This document shows, piece by piece, positions 49,726-58,371 of a DNA stretch of 64,000 nt. Source of the stretch: RGIG9379 sp031553005. GTDB taxonomy: Bacteria > Bacteroidota > Bacteroidia > Bacteroidales > Paludibacteraceae. The notes under the pieces are model-generated. The model saw nothing but the letters and a program-made list of their open reading frames with translations, made no database searches and had not been told where the DNA came from. Within the stretch, counting starts at the first letter, position 1, and each line of letters starts with the position of its first letter. The stretch covers positions 1 to 64,000 of the forward strand of contig JAVBMA010000001.1 of assembly GCA_031553005.1 (NCBI GenBank). The letters are read 5' to 3'. The position numbers and the translations under genes are program-made.

Positions 49726-50918
49726 CTTTTTATCAAGTTGTAAATATGCAGAAGTCTATTTTTCAATAAATATTTTGTGTAAAATTTCAACCTCTTTGTA
49801 ATAGTTTCTTGCGATGAGTATTTAGACTTAAACTGCCCGTAATCTTCAAATGCTAAACTGTAAGCTAGTTCACGTTCGGGCGAATATATTGATGCTTGCT
49901 GCAAATTTCCATTTGTTGCTTGTGCACTTTTTATATCCGATTCTATCTGCACTATGTCGTTTACACAATTTTGCCAAAAACGCAGCCCTTTTTCGGTATT
50001 GATTAATATAAGAGAAACCCCCTCACTTATATTCGGGAATTCAGGGTGAATTTTTTCAATGCCCCAATAGTCTGCTAATGAAATATCCCCCACTCTTTGT
50101 TGGCGGGCAAATGAACAGTTGTAGCATACATGTTGAAACAAATGTCCGTTTAAAAAAGCATTAAAATAAGCTTTCATATTCAAATCATAGGGCAAATATT
50201 TATTTTTACCGTTTCTTTCCACAGAAGAAGATGAAGAACATGACCAACCGTTGGTAGTTTTATCGCGGAAAGAATATGCTGTAATTTTTCCTTTTTTTTC
50301 TTTTTCTATTTGCGAAACAACAACGGAAAATATTTTTTGCGATGGAGTACCGTGGCACACAAAGTCAGAAGTAATCAATTTATCATACTCCTTCCGCAAA
50401 AAAAGTTTAAGTCCGGCTATTTGACAGGGTGTACCTGTATAATAAACATATTTCCCTTGTTTTAAATCTTGCTTTGCTTGTGTAAAAGTACCTTTTGTAT
50501 CCGATTGGAGATATTTGGAACCTCGCAATGCCGGTAATTCCTCAGTACTTGATATTCTTCTATGCGACAAAATCATTTCACTATCAAATGTTGCCCCATA
50601 TACAACACCTCCTTCTTGCAAAACCTTCCGGGCAATTACGGAAAATATCCCCCCCGAAGAACTTTTTTTTAATACTTTTTTATCAAGATTTTGAGCGGCA
50701 TATACTTTTGATTCGCCATTCAATACCAAACCAGCATTAGCGATAGGACAAACTTTTTCACACAAACCACAATTGATGCACAAGGATTCATTGAGCAAAG
50801 GATAAATGAATCCTTCCTCGTCTTGCCGCATCATAATTGCTCGCTGCGCACAAACCTGTTCACAAGCACGGCAACCGCAACATTGGGTTTTATCGTTATT
50901 TTGAATGACTTTGAGCAT
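49722..50918 (-). CDS. FrhB-like Fe-S protein (coenzyme F420 hydrogenase beta subunit family)
   Basis: This 398-residue protein has two N-terminal 4Fe-4S clusters (CCGCRACEQVC and CINCGLCEKVCP, within residues 13-57) followed by the FrhB N- and C-terminal domains (YAAQNLDKKVLKKSSSGGIF; GTPCQIAGLKLFLRK). Homologues reduce F420 or act in other redox roles; Bacteroidetes are not known to make F420, so that cofactor is unlikely. Such genes recur beside pyruvyl transferases in polysaccharide loci; a sugar-modifying redox role is inferred. Confidence 0.85.
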   Translation of the reverse strand: MLKVIQNNDKTQCCGCRACEQVCAQRAIMMRQDEEGFIYPLLNESLCINCGLCEKVCPIANAGLVLNGESKVYAAQNLDKKVLKKSSSGGIFSVIARKVLQEGGVVYGATFDSEMILSHRRISSTEELPALRGSKYLQSDTKGTFTQAKQDLKQGKYVYYTGTPCQIAGLKLFLRKEYDKLITSDFVCHGTPSQKIFSVVVSQIEKEKKGKITAYSFRDKTTNGWSCSSSSSVERNGKNKYLPYDLNMKAYFNAFLNGHLFQHVCYNCSFARQQRVGDISLADYWGIEKIHPEFPNISEGVSLILINTEKGLRFWQNCVNDIVQIESDIKSAQATNGNLQQASIYSPERELAYSLAFEDYGQFKSKYSSQETITKRLKFYTKYLLKNRLLHIYNLIKR

Positions 50919-51902
50919 TTATTTTTTTATAAGCGATTTAATGAATTGCTTAAATATTCCTTTATAATGCACAAAATCAAATGCCAATTTATAATTAATT
51001 TGAATCAACAAACCATATAAACTGTTGCGATACGAAGAATGTTTTAATAATTCACATATCAGTGCCGGAATATTATTTTCCCGGTGAAGTGACCATAACT
51101 TTTTCCTGCCAAATTTTTGTCCTTTTAGAATTAGATTATTCCCTATTTTTATAATTCTATCGTTCAATGGCATATAGGCAAAATTGTATTTATCCTTTGC
51201 CAACAAAAACAATCTGTTTATAATAAGAAAGGTATCAATTAAGTTTTTCTCCTTATATGAGTTGAGAATCGACCCTTCTCTTTCTTGCCTGTAAAAATAG
51301 GATGGAATATCAATATTTACAATTCTTTTACAATCCAAACAAAAAGGGATGGTAAAGGGAACATCTTCATGCAAAAGACCTTCAATAAAACGATAATGAT
51401 ATTTATCAATAATTTGCTTGGAATACACTTTGCTGCAAGCATTCACATAAAAATGAGTATCCTGAAAAAATGCTTCTCCCGTAAAAACCTCTGTTGAATT
51501 TGTATATTTGAGTTTTATTTGAGTTTCATCGTTATAATATTTTACGAGAGAAAAAGTTATCATATCCAAGTTTCCATTCGTAGAAATAGCTTTTTCTATA
51601 TTCGTATATAGATCCATATCCACCCAGTCATCGCCATCTATAAATGAAATATAATCGCCCGTAGCTATATCCATCCCTGCATTTCGAGCCGAAGATAATC
51701 CTCCATTCGGTTTGTCTATAACAATTACCCGTTTGTCTTTTTCCACCCAAGCACTGAGTTTTTCCAGGCTCGAATCTTTAGACCCGTCATTAACCAGAAT
51801 AATTTCCAAATGCAGATAACTTTGCCCTACAAGCGATTCTACACATTGGTCTATATATTGTTCTATATTATATACTGGTACTATTATGCTGAATTTTGTC
51901 AT
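50919..51902 (-). CDS. Family 2 glycosyltransferase
   Basis: This 327-residue GT-A enzyme begins FSIIVPVYNIEQYIDQCVES; ILVNDGSKDSS and FIDGDDWVD give the nucleotide-binding and metal sites. The stop abuts the FrhB-like start directly (0 nt gap), and its start lies 34 nt inside the wzy 3' end. The sugar is unknown. Confidence 0.9.
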   Translation of the reverse strand: MTKFSIIVPVYNIEQYIDQCVESLVGQSYLHLEIILVNDGSKDSSLEKLSAWVEKDKRVIVIDKPNGGLSSARNAGMDIATGDYISFIDGDDWVDMDLYTNIEKAISTNGNLDMITFSLVKYYNDETQIKLKYTNSTEVFTGEAFFQDTHFYVNACSKVYSKQIIDKYHYRFIEGLLHEDVPFTIPFCLDCKRIVNIDIPSYFYRQEREGSILNSYKEKNLIDTFLIINRLFLLAKDKYNFAYMPLNDRIIKIGNNLILKGQKFGRKKLWSLHRENNIPALICELLKHSSYRNSLYGLLIQINYKLAFDFVHYKGIFKQFIKSLIKK

Positions 51903-53160
51903 TTTTTACTTTTTTTCTGTCATTATATGTTTGGGCTACTTTTAATAGCACCACCACAAAAATAAGGTGGTACGCCTCGGTAATACCCGGAGCAGAAGTC
52001 ATTGTTTTTGCTACAAGAAAAGACAATACAATAAAAATACAAGGTGTCAGTTTATTTTTTATCAATACATATATCGGTTGCACAATCGTGATGCTAAAGG
52101 CTACCATACCCAATAGACCTTGATTCATCATTTTTGAAAACCAAAGGCTTTCCGCGCCATAAATATCTTCCCTGTAATTTTCTATTACATAATTGGTAAA
52201 TCCAATTCCATTGCCTGTCCAAAAAGATTTATGCCAAAAATATACGGCTGTATCAAGTTGCATAGTGCGCATATCGACATTGCTCCCGCCTACCGCTTCG
52301 GTATCAACAAAAGAAGTGATTATGGGCGCTAAAAAACTAATCAATACGGGCAAAGCTAAAATGAAAATAAAAATAAGAAAATAAGTCCATTTATATTTAA
52401 AAATGGAAGGACGTGCAAATGCCAGTAACCCTACAGCAAAAGCAAGCATTACCGAGCGAGCTCCTGTAAACACAATACAAGCCGCTAATGCAAAAAGCAG
52501 GAATGGCAAAATCTGTTTGTATTGTACTATATAGTCCTTATAATACATCCGGATATAAAGCAGTAACACAAAATTCATCCCGCAACACATCCCCATTGCA
52601 CCATTATATGTAAGAAAAGACTGTATCCGCTTTATCCCAAAGCGAGCACGATCTGAATTGCCCACCTTGGTAAAAATATCACTATTCTGCATCCATTCTA
52701 TTATTGGATTACTTCCTATTGACACTTCTATAAATCCATATATGGTAAGCAATAAAAGAAAAACAATTAACGACTTTAGGAAAAATGAAACCATCCGTGG
52801 CGACGATAGAGAGTACCAAAGTATAAATGGGAAGCAAAAGAGAGAGAGAAAAATTGCTATAGTCATCGGCCAAGCCGATATTGGGGCAAAATAGTTGGTT
52901 AAAAATAATGATATTCCAGACACCGCTGCACATAACCACAAGGGGTATTTATTTGCTTTGATTTCTGATTTTTTCATCTTAAACGGAAATATCAAAATAC
53001 TAATAACAGAAAGAATTTGAAAAAGATTAAACGGCATAACCGTCGGCATACTCATCATAGAGAGCACCAAACTCCATACGACTATTACTATAACCGTAGT
53101 TTTATAGCTACGAATCAAGTTCAAAGAAAAAAATGCTATGACAATTAAATTTACTATCAT
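51868..53160 (-). CDS. O-antigen/capsule polymerase Wzy-like
   Basis: This 430-residue protein is almost entirely hydrophobic, with about ten to twelve membrane segments. The long loop between segments (near 280-340; GGSNVDMRTMQLDTAVYFWH and GNGIGFTNYVIENY) resembles the O-antigen ligase/polymerase (Wzy_C) region. Its place between pyruvyl transferase and GT genes, with wzx and wzc nearby, supports Wzy. Its 3' end overlaps the next GT2 gene. Confidence 0.82.
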   Translation of the reverse strand: MIVNLIVIAFFSLNLIRSYKTTVIVIVVWSLVLSMMSMPTVMPFNLFQILSVISILIFPFKMKKSEIKANKYPLWLCAAVSGISLFLTNYFAPISAWPMTIAIFLSLFCFPFILWYSLSSPRMVSFFLKSLIVFLLLLTIYGFIEVSIGSNPIIEWMQNSDIFTKVGNSDRARFGIKRIQSFLTYNGAMGMCCGMNFVLLLYIRMYYKDYIVQYKQILPFLLFALAACIVFTGARSVMLAFAVGLLAFARPSIFKYKWTYFLIFIFILALPVLISFLAPIITSFVDTEAVGGSNVDMRTMQLDTAVYFWHKSFWTGNGIGFTNYVIENYREDIYGAESLWFSKMMNQGLLGMVAFSITIVQPIYVLIKNKLTPCIFIVLSFLVAKTMTSAPGITEAYHLIFVVVLLKVAQTYNDRKKVKNDKIQHNSTSI

Positions 53161-53167
53161 ATAAAAA

Positions 53168-54271
53168 TTATGACTCTAACATATTTTTCAGGCAGGAAAG
53201 CGAACCCATTCTAATCTCTTGCAATTTTTTCTGCTCTTTTTCCTTGTCGTAACCGGGGTTGAGTAATGTAAAATCTGTATTTACAGGCACAATACAATTG
53301 TCTATTCCTAGAGCATTAAGTAAAGTGCTCTGCCGGTCGTCATCGCTGCTTTTGCTCTTGACTACCGAATAGAGTGGTATGCCAAAATTGGCAGCAAAGG
53401 CAGTTCCGTGAAATGATGAAGTGATTACATAAGAGGCATTTTCAAATAAATACAAGTAATCATAGGGACTTGCATCAGCAACTATTGTAACTTTATTAAA
53501 ATCCTTTGGCAGCACCGAAAACGAAATGATTTCCAATTGAGTTTCTGTTTGCACATAGTGCAATAAATCATAAATATATGGACGGGGATCAAAGGCGTAA
53601 CCCAAAAAATAAAACAATATATATTGCCGGTTTGCAAAATTATTTTTCTTTTTTGATGCAAGTGTCTTCCACTCTTCTGCATTAAGCAAGAGCGTAGGAT
53701 CTAAGGTTACCGGAACTTTTTTGCCCAGCAATTCTTCTATCAGTTGCGATCCTCCTTTTTCGCGTGTGGAAATATGAGCGTATCGGGATAACAGTTCTTT
53801 GTATATTTCTTTTACACTATCATCTAGTTCTTTGCAGGCAAAACTCGATGAAAAAGCAATTCTTTTTGCGCCTAACGGTGTAAAACCGAGTAAAAACGCA
53901 GCATCACCTTTCATAAAACGAGGATTCCACACTTGGTCGCTACCGGTGATATATATATCATATACCGGTGGCTTTTCGAATATCGCTGCGTGGTTTTTAT
54001 AATTTGCCGATAAACTAAACTCCTCGCTCCAAAATTCCTTTAGTTTTCTACGTCTACGGTACCAAGCATAATTTCTGATTAAGATACGGAGATATGAAAA
54101 GAGACTTCTCTTTGGAGTGCCCCTTTCAAATTGATAGTCGTTAGGGTAAATATAGTCTATCAATTCGCAATCATAACCCATCTCCTGTATTACTTTTAGT
54201 GTCGCATATGCCTGCAATACCGAACCATAGTTCAACACCTTATGCATTGTTATAACACCGATTTTTTTCAT
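53168..54271 (-). CDS. Polysaccharide pyruvyl transferase (second copy)
   Basis: This 367-residue WcaK-family protein has LNYGSVLQAYATLKVIQEMG, DIYITGSDQVWNPRFMKG near 107-124 and SSFHGTAFAANFGIPLY near 285. It is homologous to the copies at 48613 and 56082. It starts immediately after the second MenD-like gene (0 nt gap). Confidence 0.88.
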   Translation of the reverse strand: MKKIGVITMHKVLNYGSVLQAYATLKVIQEMGYDCELIDYIYPNDYQFERGTPKRSLFSYLRILIRNYAWYRRRRKLKEFWSEEFSLSANYKNHAAIFEKPPVYDIYITGSDQVWNPRFMKGDAAFLLGFTPLGAKRIAFSSSFACKELDDSVKEIYKELLSRYAHISTREKGGSQLIEELLGKKVPVTLDPTLLLNAEEWKTLASKKKNNFANRQYILFYFLGYAFDPRPYIYDLLHYVQTETQLEIISFSVLPKDFNKVTIVADASPYDYLYLFENASYVITSSFHGTAFAANFGIPLYSVVKSKSSDDDRQSTLLNALGIDNCIVPVNTDFTLLNPGYDKEKEQKKLQEIRMGSLSCLKNMLES

Positions 54272-56035
54272 TTATTTAATCACGCTTTTTATCGTTTTTT
54301 TCACTGAATCCGGTAAGTTTTCTTTTACAAAATTTTTCAGCGAAGTTTTGATTTTTGAAGAAAAAGGAGTAGCTGAGGCAAAAATCAATTCCAATGATTT
54401 TTTATCCTCTTCCGAATCAACAAACACTTCAAATACTTTCGATTTACCATCATCTTCTACAAAATGAGCCAATAATTTAGAGAATTCCTCTTTATTGCTC
54501 GCTGTGAGGTATTCGTAGTTGTAGGATTCTACCCAACCTTTTGCTCTAAAGTTATGTCCACCAGCAGCAATGTTTTTCTCCACATCTTCAATAAAATTTG
54601 AATAACGAAGATTTTGGCGAAATTCGCCCCCACCATTATTATTCACAATAATAATTCTGATATTGGTTTTCTTTTGCAACTCTTTGATAGAAATTGAATT
54701 CATATCATAGAGAAACGCCAAATCACCCACCATCAAGAAACTCAGTTTGTCAGACACTGATGCTTGTCCCAAAAAAGTAGAGACACACCCATCTATGCCA
54801 TACGCCGCTGTATTGCCGTGCGCAACCACTCCGGCGGGTATTTTAAAATGATTCATCCAACGAATGGAATTATTAATTGCTAAATGCAAATTTGCCTCTT
54901 TCGGCAAGGCAGCCGAAAATTGTTGCGCAATCCAAGCATACGAAAACGAATAATCCGGATAAACTGCAAATGCTGCGTTTCGACACATTTCTATATACCT
55001 TTTATCCGGTTCTGCAATTTCTTTTATAGAGGCAAAAGCAGAACAAAATTCTTCGGTAGAGTTTTCATAAATATCGGTAAGCGAGTTATAGGTATCGCGC
55101 AGTGCTCCATCAGGATTTACTCTGATGTGGCAGAACGTGCCTTGTATCTTACGAGGAATAAAACTCAAGCGATTGATGCCCACAATTTCACCAAAAGTAA
55201 TCATTACATCAGGCATATAAGCGCCAAGTTCGTCTTCTGACATCGCTGTCATTGCATACCACGGATATATTGCATCTTCGATATTAAGATTTGAAAAATG
55301 CTCCACCCATATTGCTGCGCCATATCGCTCGGCAAATAATTTTATTGCAACAATGGTTTTGTCGTTTTTAGGAATATCAGCACCAAAAAGCATTGCAATT
55401 CGTTTGCCAGCAAAATTATTTGCCAAAATATTTAATTCATTTCGTTTGAGAACATTTACATCATATCGTGATATCTTACGAATATCAGGCAGTTCTTTCA
55501 CAGGAAAAGCCGATGTGTAATTAGTTTGAAAATTAATATGTACCGGTCCTTTTCCATGATGGTCGAGTTCAAGCAAAGCCTCGTTTACAAGCCGTGCTGT
55601 ATAATCGTAATCCGCCTTGTCTTTTATTTGTGGCAGGGTACAAGAATATTTTACTGCATCTCGTGGATATTGATTTTCTTGCCACAAACTTTGCTCGTGA
55701 AGTTGTCCAGCCACCTCGCGTGGACAATCACCAGTTAAAGCAATGATCGGGATTTTTTTATTATATGCTTCAGTAAGTCCAGGGGTATAGTTGCGCGTTG
55801 CCTGCCCTGTCGTACAGGTTATAACACAAGGCTCACCTGTTTCTAATGCTATACCGACGGCGAAATATGCTGCCGAACGTTCATCTACAACATTGTGTGT
55901 TATGAAAAACGGGTCTTTTTCTACCGAATGTATAAATGGAATTGCTCTCGTTCCTGGAGATGTAACAATATGGCGAATGTTAAATTTTTTCAATAATGAA
56001 ATTACTATTTGTATGGATTCTAAACTGGTGTACAT
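54272..56035 (-). CDS. MenD-like thiamine-pyrophosphate enzyme (second copy)
   Basis: This 587-residue protein has the three-domain TPP fold of MenD (SEPHCHC synthase). N-terminal domain: SPGTRAIPF (26-34, keeping the Arg of the MenD SPGSR motif) and VVDERSAAYFAVG with the TPP-activating Glu at 52. C-terminal domain: GDLAFLYDMNS and VNNNGGGEF bind Mg-TPP. No other menaquinone gene is nearby, and the neighbours are polysaccharide genes, so it is probably not menaquinone synthesis; acyl transfer to a sugar nucleotide is a possible alternative, inferred. Confidence 0.82.
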   Translation of the reverse strand: MYTSLESIQIVISLLKKFNIRHIVTSPGTRAIPFIHSVEKDPFFITHNVVDERSAAYFAVGIALETGEPCVITCTTGQATRNYTPGLTEAYNKKIPIIALTGDCPREVAGQLHEQSLWQENQYPRDAVKYSCTLPQIKDKADYDYTARLVNEALLELDHHGKGPVHINFQTNYTSAFPVKELPDIRKISRYDVNVLKRNELNILANNFAGKRIAMLFGADIPKNDKTIVAIKLFAERYGAAIWVEHFSNLNIEDAIYPWYAMTAMSEDELGAYMPDVMITFGEIVGINRLSFIPRKIQGTFCHIRVNPDGALRDTYNSLTDIYENSTEEFCSAFASIKEIAEPDKRYIEMCRNAAFAVYPDYSFSYAWIAQQFSAALPKEANLHLAINNSIRWMNHFKIPAGVVAHGNTAAYGIDGCVSTFLGQASVSDKLSFLMVGDLAFLYDMNSISIKELQKKTNIRIIIVNNNGGGEFRQNLRYSNFIEDVEKNIAAGGHNFRAKGWVESYNYEYLTASNKEEFSKLLAHFVEDDGKSKVFEVFVDSEEDKKSLELIFASATPFSSKIKTSLKNFVKENLPDSVKKTIKSVIK

Positions 56036-56081
56036 TCTTTTAAATTGCTTAAATAATTAACAGTTGCTCATTTTGTTTTTC

Positions 56082-57245
56082 TTAATCCTCTATCGCTGCA
56101 AGCAAAAACTTCCTCGATTTTTCTTGTTTTTCTACTATTTTGTGATTCAATATTAAGCGATCAATTTGACAGCTCATTAATTCATCGCTCGATTGCACAA
56201 AGCTATTATTAAGTAAATGTTCTGATAAATTGAAATTGCTCAATAAATTTATAATTCTACTGCCTCGCTTATTTTCTTCAGATATGTAGGCAAAAAAGTT
56301 TTTTGATAACATAATAGAAAAAACAGTAGCATGAAATGAATTAGAAAAGACTATTTCTGCACTTTCTATCCAGCCTAGAAATTCTTCAATACCGGCATCA
56401 ACAATATACTGGTAGCCACCGGAAAAACTTTTTTGTAGATATTGGTTCATTACAATCAATTCTAAGCCCAATTCATTAGCTATTTCTTCTGCATAATTAC
56501 GCAATGCCGGCATTTCGCCCAAAGTAAAACAAAAGATATATTTTTTGTCTGTTACAGGCTTCTTAGCAATAGATTGATAATCTGCAATATCCAGCAAAAA
56601 AGTAGGATCAAGTACTACTTTTATATCATTCGGGGCAATGGGTTGCAAAAGGATTTTTCCTTCTTCTTCTCGCACCGATATGTGTGAATAAGATGCAAGC
56701 CACTGTTCGTATTTTGTTTTAACGCCATCGGTCAAAGATGTAACACCCACGCTTGGGGCATAAGATATTTTTTTACCCCCATTGTTCACAAACGAAAGGA
56801 AATATGGTTCCATCGACATATTACACAACTCCGGATTCCACACTTGATCGCTACCGGTAATGTATACGTTATACATCGGTGGATTTTCATATAGTTCGTC
56901 AACGCTTCTATATCGCTTAGACAATCTGACCTGAGCATTAAAAGCATTAAACTTTACATCCCGTTGTATTAATTCTTTATTAAATGGTGTTTCCGGTGTT
57001 TTTTTGAATATTGTGTTGATGATTTTTTTTATATTGATTTTCAAGCGTTGTGAGAAAGGCTTCTTATTGCTTATTAAGCATTTGTATTTTTCGCTCGCAA
57101 CAAAATCATTTTCATGTGGACGTGCCAAATCAATTATTTCACAATCGTAACCTTCATTTTGTAAGTATTTCCACAAAGCAAACGATTGTAAGCTCGCACC
57201 GTAGTTGGGCGAATTGTGTATAGTTATAATGCCTATTTTTTTCAT
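56082..57245 (-). CDS. Polysaccharide pyruvyl transferase (first copy)
   Basis: This 387-residue member of the WcaK family has NYGASLQSFALWKYLQNEG near the N-terminus, VYITGSDQVWNPELCN near 130 and FSNSFHATVFSIMLSKNFFA near 290. It lies between the SDR gene (7 nt) and the second MenD-like gene. It diverges clearly from the other two copies, consistent with a different acceptor sugar. Confidence 0.87.
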   Translation of the reverse strand: MKKIGIITIHNSPNYGASLQSFALWKYLQNEGYDCEIIDLARPHENDFVASEKYKCLISNKKPFSQRLKINIKKIINTIFKKTPETPFNKELIQRDVKFNAFNAQVRLSKRYRSVDELYENPPMYNVYITGSDQVWNPELCNMSMEPYFLSFVNNGGKKISYAPSVGVTSLTDGVKTKYEQWLASYSHISVREEEGKILLQPIAPNDIKVVLDPTFLLDIADYQSIAKKPVTDKKYIFCFTLGEMPALRNYAEEIANELGLELIVMNQYLQKSFSGGYQYIVDAGIEEFLGWIESAEIVFSNSFHATVFSIMLSKNFFAYISEENKRGSRIINLLSNFNLSEHLLNNSFVQSSDELMSCQIDRLILNHKIVEKQEKSRKFLLAAIED

Positions 57246-57252
57246 TTTTCAA

Positions 57253-58356
57253 TCAAAATTTAGAAGATAATTTTCGCCTAAATTTCAATATAGGAGGACA
57301 ATACATAGCAAGTAAATATGTTATTTTATCGGTAGTGCCAGGAATTTTCTTCAAAGACATTGTCTCATTTGCCATTTTATCTAACTTAGCCATTAGCTCG
57401 TAATTAATATTTTTAAATTGAATTTTTTGAAGAAATTCTTCCAGCGCATTTTTTATAAAATATTTAGATTCATAAAATTGCCCAATATCTACAAATTGAG
57501 CAATTTTTGAATTATCAAATCTTCTATCCCAAACTCGATCATATACAATAGTATATTTTTGATTTTCTGAGAATAAAATTGAGAATCTAGCAATTTCAAC
57601 TAATAAAATCTTGGGCTTCTTTCCTAAAGAATTTTTTAATATTTCAATATATATATCCAGAACCTCTTGCCAAGTAATTGAAGAATTTGTTGTAATATGA
57701 AATGCGTCTCCGTATGCTTGAGAATTTCCAATGAGTGCAACAATTCCTTTCGCAACATCTAACCCATGAGTTAAAGTGGTGGTCACATGACAAATATCTA
57801 TTGGAAGAATTATCGTTTTATTGTGCAATGCTCGGTATAACCAGACTTCTTTATGCCAAACACCTAGATCTAATTTATTATTATCACAAGTGATATATGG
57901 ACGAATGATAGTCCAATTCCTTTTTCCTGTTTTTTTTAAAATATCTTCTTGCCGCGCTTTTGTTAAAGCATATCCGTCTGTTTTTAAAAAATTAACATCT
58001 GTGGAAACCTCAAGTAATCTTGGTGAAGCTTCTGTTATCAGCCGTTCAGAATTGGCATACACTCGTGCAGAACTCAAAAAAACATATTGCTTCGTTCTAT
58101 TTAGTAACATATCAACTCTTTCCTTGAAGGATTGAGTATTGTAATTCATAAAGTCAACAATTGCATCCCATTTATGTATTTGTAAACACTCGTGCAAAAA
58201 AACTAAATCTTTTGCATTTCCTTGTATATAATGTAAATTTTCGTGTGATTTTATGCATCGGCGTGAGGTAACAAATACTTCGATGTCCTGTTCCTTCAGT
58301 AGTTGCAGCAAATAAGTGCCTATTACTCCGGTTCCACCTAATAGTAAAACTTTCAT
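57253..58356 (-). CDS. NAD-dependent epimerase/dehydratase (extended SDR)
   Basis: From the ATG at 58356 the protein has 367 residues (MKVLLLGGTGVIGTYL, a Rossmann nucleotide loop); a GTG three codons upstream is also open. The catalytic YxxxK appears as YALTKARQED, and HVTTTLTHGLDVAKGI is typical of this group. It would modify a nucleotide sugar or a related intermediate; the substrate is not known. It is sandwiched between MenD-like and pyruvyl transferase genes with 7-15 nt spacings. Confidence 0.85.
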   Translation of the reverse strand: MKVLLLGGTGVIGTYLLQLLKEQDIEVFVTSRRCIKSHENLHYIQGNAKDLVFLHECLQIHKWDAIVDFMNYNTQSFKERVDMLLNRTKQYVFLSSARVYANSERLITEASPRLLEVSTDVNFLKTDGYALTKARQEDILKKTGKRNWTIIRPYITCDNNKLDLGVWHKEVWLYRALHNKTIILPIDICHVTTTLTHGLDVAKGIVALIGNSQAYGDAFHITTNSSITWQEVLDIYIEILKNSLGKKPKILLVEIARFSILFSENQKYTIVYDRVWDRRFDNSKIAQFVDIGQFYESKYFIKNALEEFLQKIQFKNINYELMAKLDKMANETMSLKKIPGTTDKITYLLAMYCPPILKFRRKLSSKF

Positions 58357-58371
58357 TCTATTCACTATTGT

